From a bacterium (GTDB lineage: Bacteria; Patescibacteria; Paceibacteria; UBA9973; SBAW01), in NCBI GenBank assembly GCA_021825025.1, contig JAKAIP010000055.1, forward strand, positions 1 to 5,327: 5,327 bases of DNA, written 5' to 3'. Below are positions 1 to 2,524 of this stretch, one piece after another. A program made the translations under genes and the position numbers. Below the pieces are notes generated by a model. It saw only the letters and a list, made by a program, of their open reading frames with translations. It had not been told where the DNA came from and made no database searches. How positions within the stretch are numbered: position 1 is the first letter of the stretch; each line of letters starts with the position of its first letter.

Positions 1-804
1 CTTCCATGCCGAGCAGGAGGCCGGGTAGTAGTACTGAGCGGAATGGTAGGAGGAGGTGTAATAGGCGGCCGCTGAGGGCGCGGTGGTTGTGGTTGGTGCC
101 GGCGCGGATTGCGTGGTGGCTGTCGTAGTCGTGGGGACCGGCGGCTCCGTACCTCCCTTCCAGGCGAGATAGTACTCCACCCAGTCGGAGGAGATTTCGG
201 CTTGAGCGGTAGCGATCGGGAGTGCGCCGCTGCACACAAGGCTGTGCAGGTGGTTCTCGAGTCCATCCTTCACGTGCGCGTTGTACTGGATGAGATACGA
301 CTCCGGGAACAGGTTCGAGACGTCGTTGCTGCCGCCAAGCTCGAGACTGATGATGTGATCGACTTCGTAGTTGGCGTGCTCGGACCACGGAATGCCGTAC
401 TCGGCGAACACCACCTGCTTCTCGCTGTCTGGCACATTGCGAACTGTCTGCGTGTAGCCGGAGACGCACACGGTGCTCGTGTCGGTAGTGAGAACGTCGC
501 CCGGCGAACAAACGCGGTCCGGGAGCGCCTGGTTGGCCGTACAGCCGCTCGTCTTGGTTCGGACGCCATACGCGAAGGCTGTTGAAGTGGTTGCAACTGG
601 CTGCGTTACGGGAGGCACTGATGAAACCGACGCGGTCGGCGTATTTAGTGTGGCCTTCTGGGGTTGTGGTGATGCGGCACTCGCCGTGCTCGTCGTCGCT
701 ACCGTTTGCACAACCGACGCAGGAGCCGGCAGCGGGTGCTGCGCCGCACCGATCGTCGCAAGAAGAATCAGCCCAGCAAGGGCCGCGAGCGCGTACTTGA
801 ACAT
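1..804 (-). CDS. Secreted HNH-family nuclease, C-terminus cut by left window edge
   Basis: The frame is open from an ATG at 804 to base 1 (268 codons) with no stop, so the gene continues past the left edge. Residues 1-21 form a typical signal peptide: Lys3, a hydrophobic core rich in Ala and Leu, and a G-A-A cleavage site before Gln22. A Pro/Ala/Ser/Thr-rich linker follows to about residue 77. Residues 80-215 form the nuclease domain, with Cys88, Cys99 and Cys113 (in CVSGYT), then YEVDHIISLELGG with Asp149-His150, Asn160, NLFPE with Asn164, and a later HVKD (177-180). This DH...GG...N...KD layout is that of HNH endonucleases. The late element VCSGALPIATAQ (190-201) also matches, from memory, secreted actinobacterial and Patescibacteria homologues. 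A Thr-rich linker (about 221-243) leads to YYTSSYHSAQYYYPASC (248-264), the start of a small Cys-containing tail domain. Five cysteines and the signal peptide point to an extracytoplasmic, disulfide-bonded enzyme, probably cleaving external DNA. It starts 5 nt after the preceding gene, without a clear ribosome-binding site. The substrate is not shown by the sequence. Confidence 0.87.
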   Translation of the reverse strand, partial: MFKYALAALAGLILLATIGAAQHPLPAPASVVQTVATTSTASAASPQPQKATLNTPTASVSSVPPVTQPVATTSTAFAYGVRTKTSGCTANQALPDRVCSPGDVLTTDTSTVCVSGYTQTVRNVPDSEKQVVFAEYGIPWSEHANYEVDHIISLELGGSNDVSNLFPESYLIQYNAHVKDGLENHLHSLVCSGALPIATAQAEISSDWVEYYLAWKGGTEPPVPTTTTATTQSAPAPTTTTAPSAAAYYTSSYHSAQYYYPASCSAWK

Positions 805-809
805 ACGCG

Positions 810-1505
810 CTATTTGAGTGCGCTCAGATCTTTCTGGATAGCAGTGAGGTCGGCGCTAATGTTCGCTTCGTCTTGAGTGAGCACTGAGGTCGGCTTGGCG
901 CGCACCTGCCAGTCCGTCGCATCGGATCCCCACGCGCTGATATCGCTATCGAGCTGCGCGGTATCGTCGCGCCAGTTCCCGAGAACGTCGGGTTCGGTCT
1001 GATTGCTGTTGTAGTAGCAGTCTGATGCAGTGCTATACGACTTAACAATCAGATCGTAGAGGGATTGCTCCTGGCTGTTCCATGTCTTGTGCCAGCCTGA
1101 GAAGTTGCTCGCGGCAGATCCCGGCACCGTCATGGCCTGCAGACCTGCTGAAGCATTGGGATACTGGGTTGTGCCGAGTGCCTGCTTCCCGTCCTGATAG
1201 GCGGTCGTGTAGAGCGCGACGACCTTCTGAAATGCAGCGTGGGCAGCCTGAGCACACGACCCAGATGCGACCGATGGCGCTGCTTGCGAGGTGGTTTCGG
1301 TTTGTGATTTTGTCGTTGCCGCGGGAGCACTGTTCGACTGAGACGGCGGCGTAACTGCCGCGGTAGCCGGAGCACTCGAAGAGCCACCAGAGAAAAGGGC
1401 CGACCACAAAAACCACACCATCAAAATCACTATGCCTGCTCCGATTGCGTTGGCAACGTCAGATGTCTTCTGCTTGTTGCCAGGCTTCTTTTCTTCACTT
1501 TCCAT
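810..1505 (-). CDS. Single-pass membrane protein with unknown extracytoplasmic helical domain
   Basis: This is a 231-residue protein that I do not recognise. Its charged N-terminus (MESEEKKPGNKQKTSD) is followed by one transmembrane segment at about residues 18-39 (AIGAGIVILMVWFLWSALF). A low-complexity Ser/Ala/Thr/Pro/Gln linker spans about 40-80. A mainly helical domain (82-231) follows, with two cysteines (Cys84, Cys163) that could form a disulfide and with several tryptophans (138, 142, 178, 192, 199). The domain has no enzyme motif I can name. By composition the C-terminal domain lies outside the membrane. I chose the ATG at 1505. The same frame extends to an ATG at 1604, but the extra 33 residues fall in the hairpin-rich intergenic sequence and would put non-membrane-like sequence before a normal N-terminus. 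No good Shine-Dalgarno is seen, and a 7-bp hairpin ends 8 nt before the ATG. The secreted HNH nuclease begins 5 nt downstream, so the two are probably co-transcribed and may work at the same surface. An immunity, anchoring or DNA-binding role is speculation. Confidence 0.8.
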   Translation of the reverse strand: MESEEKKPGNKQKTSDVANAIGAGIVILMVWFLWSALFSGGSSSAPATAAVTPPSQSNSAPAATTKSQTETTSQAAPSVASGSCAQAAHAAFQKVVALYTTAYQDGKQALGTTQYPNASAGLQAMTVPGSAASNFSGWHKTWNSQEQSLYDLIVKSYSTASDCYYNSNQTEPDVLGNWRDDTAQLDSDISAWGSDATDWQVRAKPTSVLTQDEANISADLTAIQKDLSALK

Positions 1506-1513
1506 GTTGCTTA

Positions 1514-1531
1514 GGATTACGCGAGTAATCC
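1514..1531 (-). promoter_or_regulatory. 7-bp palindrome just upstream of the membrane-protein start
   Basis: GGATTAC (1514-1520) and GTAATCC (1525-1531) are perfect inverted repeats around a 4-base centre. In the minus-strand transcript the hairpin ends 8 nt before the ATG at 1505, where a Shine-Dalgarno site would normally be, and no purine-rich site is visible there. It could be an operator for a dimeric repressor or an RNA hairpin that affects initiation. The palindrome is read directly from the sequence. The regulatory role is inference. Confidence 0.4.
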
Positions 1532-1565
1532 CTGGCGCGGGCAGCACAAAACCCGCCACTAGGGT

Positions 1566-1579
1566 GGGCCTTGCGGCCC
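1566..1579. repeat. GC-only 5-bp hairpin with tetraloop
   Basis: GGGCC (1566-1570) pairs with GGCCC (1575-1579) around a 4-base loop. Read as minus-strand RNA the loop is GCAA, a GNRA-type tetraloop, which would make a short but stable hairpin. GGGCCT at 1566-1571 can alternatively pair with AGGCCC at 1682-1687, closing a larger fold over the whole hairpin cluster. Confidence 0.45.
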
Positions 1580-1600
1580 CATACCGGTTTCCCGATATGG
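1579..1600. repeat. Hairpin with one mismatch
   Basis: CCATA (1579-1583) pairs with TATGG (1596-1600). After a single C-A mismatch, CGG (1585-1587) pairs with CCG (1592-1594) around a 4-base loop. Its last bases are shared with the larger hairpin at 1599-1647 and its first base with the hairpin at 1566-1579, so the three cannot all form completely at once. Confidence 0.4.
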
Positions 1601-1647
1601 CCAATCACGACAACCCCTAATGACGGGTTTTCTAGTCGTGATTGGTC
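1599..1647. repeat. Strongest inverted repeat: 11-bp perfect stem with nested hairpin
   Basis: CCAATCACGAC (1601-1611) is exactly complementary to GTCGTGATTGG (1635-1645). A G-T wobble (1600/1646) and a G-C pair (1599/1647) extend the stem to 13 positions. Inside it, AACCC (1612-1616) pairs with GGGTT (1625-1629) around an 8-base loop, leaving a 5-base one-sided bulge (TTCTA). An 11-bp perfect match with a 23-base interior is unlikely by chance. It is not a canonical minus-strand terminator, because no U-run follows in that direction. On the plus strand the inner stem is followed by TTCTA, but no plus-strand gene leads into it. Confidence 0.65.
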
Positions 1648-1658
1648 TTTGGGCCATG

Positions 1659-1678
1659 CCTGGCAATACCTTGCCGGG
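1659..1678. repeat. 8-bp hairpin with tetraloop
   Basis: CCTGGCAA (1659-1666) pairs with TTGCCGGG (1671-1678), including one T-G wobble at 1661/1676, around the 4-base loop TACC. It lies 11 bases from the large hairpin at 1599-1647 and is part of the same cluster. Confidence 0.5.
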
Positions 1679-1683
1679 TTTAG

Positions 1684-1701
1684 GCCCTGCCCACTACAGG
1701 C
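1684..1701 (+). repeat. Imperfect hairpin followed by a short T-run on the plus strand
   Basis: GCC (1684-1686) and TG (1688-1689) pair with CAGGC (1697-1701), with one bulged C. TTTT follows at 1702-1705. This has a weak terminator shape for plus-strand transcription, but no plus-strand gene is seen to use it. The stem is short and bulged, so the terminator reading is doubtful. Confidence 0.25.
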
Positions 1702-1728
1702 TTTTATTCGTGTGTCGAACAGGTACAT

Positions 1729-1749
1729 GATAGCTCGAAACCAGCTATC
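1729..1749. repeat. 7-bp perfect hairpin
   Basis: GATAGCT (1729-1735) and AGCTATC (1743-1749) are perfect inverted repeats around a 7-base loop, with a possible T-G extension at 1728/1750. It lies about 60 bases beyond the stop of the acidic ORF in the direction of transcription. No U-run follows on the minus strand, so it is not a standard intrinsic terminator. It may be an operator or part of an RNA fold. Confidence 0.45.
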
Positions 1750-1806
1750 GGTGTAGACCCTAGCTTAGATTCGCGGGGTTGCGAAGAGGCTTATCAACTC
1801 TGGAGA

Positions 1807-1950
1807 TTAGAGGTCTTCGGCCTCGTCCATATCGAGGTCGCCATCGGCGACGAGCTCCTGGATCTCAGGATCAAGATTCTCAAAGTCCTCGATCTGGTCG
1901 GGTTCGACGACTCCTTCTTTTACAAGCTCAAGAATATCTTCGGGGTCCAT
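1807..1950 (-). CDS. Tiny, extremely acidic protein ending the restriction operon
   Basis: A 47-residue ORF runs from the ATG at 1950 to a TAA at 1807, starting 2 nt after the stop of the metallohydrolase gene. That is the same stop+2+ATG arrangement as the junction before it, and this is the main reason to call it a gene. The protein has 10 Asp and 10 Glu but only one basic residue (Lys11), a net charge near -19. It is an internal duplication: residues 2-23 (DPEDILELVKEG...) align with 27-47 (DPEIQELVADG...) with a single one-residue gap, keeping DPE, I-x-E-L-V, G and the acidic ends. Each unit looks like a short helix, a turn at Gly, and a second helix. I do not recognise a family. The charge recalls DNA-mimic proteins such as Ocr and ArdA that act on type I enzymes, but those are much larger. 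A structural or partner-binding hairpin is equally possible. No Shine-Dalgarno is visible, so translation probably depends on coupling. Confidence 0.72.
   Translation of the reverse strand: MDPEDILELVKEGVVEPDQIEDFENLDPEIQELVADGDLDMDEAEDL
1810..1947 (-). repeat. Two degenerate protein-level repeats within the acidic ORF
   Basis: Codons 2-23 (1882-1947) and 27-47 (1810-1872) encode two versions of the same unit of about 21 residues. Conserved positions after alignment with one gap are DPE, I6/I30, E8/E32, L9/L33, V10/V34, an acidic residue at 12/36, G13/G37, D18/D42, E21/E45 and D22/D46. The similarity is in protein rather than exact DNA, which suggests an old duplication kept by selection. 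Confidence 0.6.
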
Positions 1951-1952
1951 AG

Positions 1953-2522
1953 TTAATAGAATAGTACGCCGCTTTCCCTCAAATTCCGCCGGATCATCGC
2001 ATAATCCGGGACGGCCTTGGCGACGAGCGCCCAGAATTTCTTCGAGTGATTGAACTCACGCAAATGGCAAAGCTCGTGGACGATCACGTAATCCCGGGCT
2101 TCGACGGGCAGGAAAAGAATCTTGTAATTGAAGTTCAGGTTCCCCTTTCTTGAACAACTTCCCCATCGGGTCTTCTGGTTCTTGATGTTTATCTGATTGA
2201 AGGTGAAGTCGTAGGTGGCGTTGAAGTGATTCACCCGTTCCACCGCAAGCGCGTACGCAGCGTCTTTATGCTTAAGGTAGTCTGCCTTACTCATTCGTGC
2301 CACCGCCTTCCCTTGGAATTGTTTGAAAAACTCGAGCTTCTTAAAAAGCCACTCTGACTTCTCGCGAATGAACTTCTCAGCGACTGACTCTTTAAGGTCG
2401 AACGGGGTCGTGATTACGACCGACCCGTCACAGTACACCGCGAGCCGCATCCTTCGAGCTCGTTCACTCTTTCTGAGCGTGTAGGTGATCTTTCGATTTT
2501 GAAGAGCAATCTGTTTTTTCAT
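1953..2522 (-). CDS. YgjP/SprT-like zinc metallohydrolase (DUF45, M48-type) in the type I R-M operon
   Basis: A complete 189-residue protein with the whole YgjP-like (DUF45) pattern. A basic N-terminal part (RKSERARRMRLAVYCDG) is followed by the signature KTRWGSCSRKGNLNFNY (117-133) and then VIVHELCHLREFNHSKKFW (146-164). The HExxH motif is His149-Glu150-Leu-Cys-His153, with His159 as the likely third zinc ligand. Length is usual for the family, and there is no signal peptide or membrane segment, so it is cytoplasmic. The family is annotated as metallopeptidase. From memory, the E. coli relative YgjP has also been reported to hydrolyse UTP, so proteolysis is not certain. The gene starts 2 nt after the hsdR stop and ends 2 nt before the acidic ORF, so it is clearly part of the restriction operon. 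I recall such genes as frequent neighbours of hsdR. A plausible job is trimming or degrading a restriction subunit or its partner, but nothing here proves a substrate. Confidence 0.93.
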   Translation of the reverse strand: MKKQIALQNRKITYTLRKSERARRMRLAVYCDGSVVITTPFDLKESVAEKFIREKSEWLFKKLEFFKQFQGKAVARMSKADYLKHKDAAYALAVERVNHFNATYDFTFNQINIKNQKTRWGSCSRKGNLNFNYKILFLPVEARDYVIVHELCHLREFNHSKKFWALVAKAVPDYAMIRRNLRESGVLFY

Positions 2523-2524
2523 GG

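Larger units (their letters stand above)
1506..1806. other. 301-base gene-free, hairpin-dense intergenic region
   Basis: No frame here looks like a protein. The region separates the end of the restriction operon (acidic ORF stop at 1807) from the start of the membrane-protein gene. It holds at least seven inverted repeats, listed separately where clearest: 1514-1531, 1566-1579, 1579-1600, 1599-1647 (the strongest, with a nested stem), 1659-1678, 1684-1701 and 1729-1749. A weaker one lies at 1770-1785. On the minus strand none is followed by a clean U-run. The best terminator-like candidate in that direction is the 4-bp ACCC/GGGT stem at 1551-1565, followed on the minus strand by TTT, which is weak. 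I could not find a convincing -35/-10 pair for the membrane-protein gene. The region must contain a terminator and/or promoter if the two operons are separate. It could also be a structured RNA or a palindromic repeat element. Confidence 0.6.

Noticed and set aside
109..585. 158-codon open frame on the plus strand
   Set aside because: It is antisense to the HNH nuclease domain, where the minus-strand frame carries a clear family pattern.
1506..1604. N-terminal extension of the membrane protein to the ATG at 1604
   Set aside because: The extra 33 residues are encoded within the palindrome cluster and precede a natural charged N-terminus followed by a membrane segment. The ATG at 1505 fits better.
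1579..1701. Integron attC site
   Set aside because: The folded palindromes invited the idea, but I found no GTTRRRY core with a matching complementary box on either strand.
1495..1728. 77-codon minus-strand frame in the intergenic region
   Set aside because: It overlaps the membrane-protein start in another frame, lies across all the strong hairpins, and has no protein-like pattern.
1770..1785. Intrinsic terminator after the acidic ORF (TTCGC/GCGAA stem)
   Set aside because: The stem is only 5 bp and is not followed by a U-run on the minus strand.
1506..1806. tRNA or CRISPR array
   Set aside because: There is no T-arm/anticodon arrangement, and there are no regularly spaced direct repeats. 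The repeats are inverted and all different.
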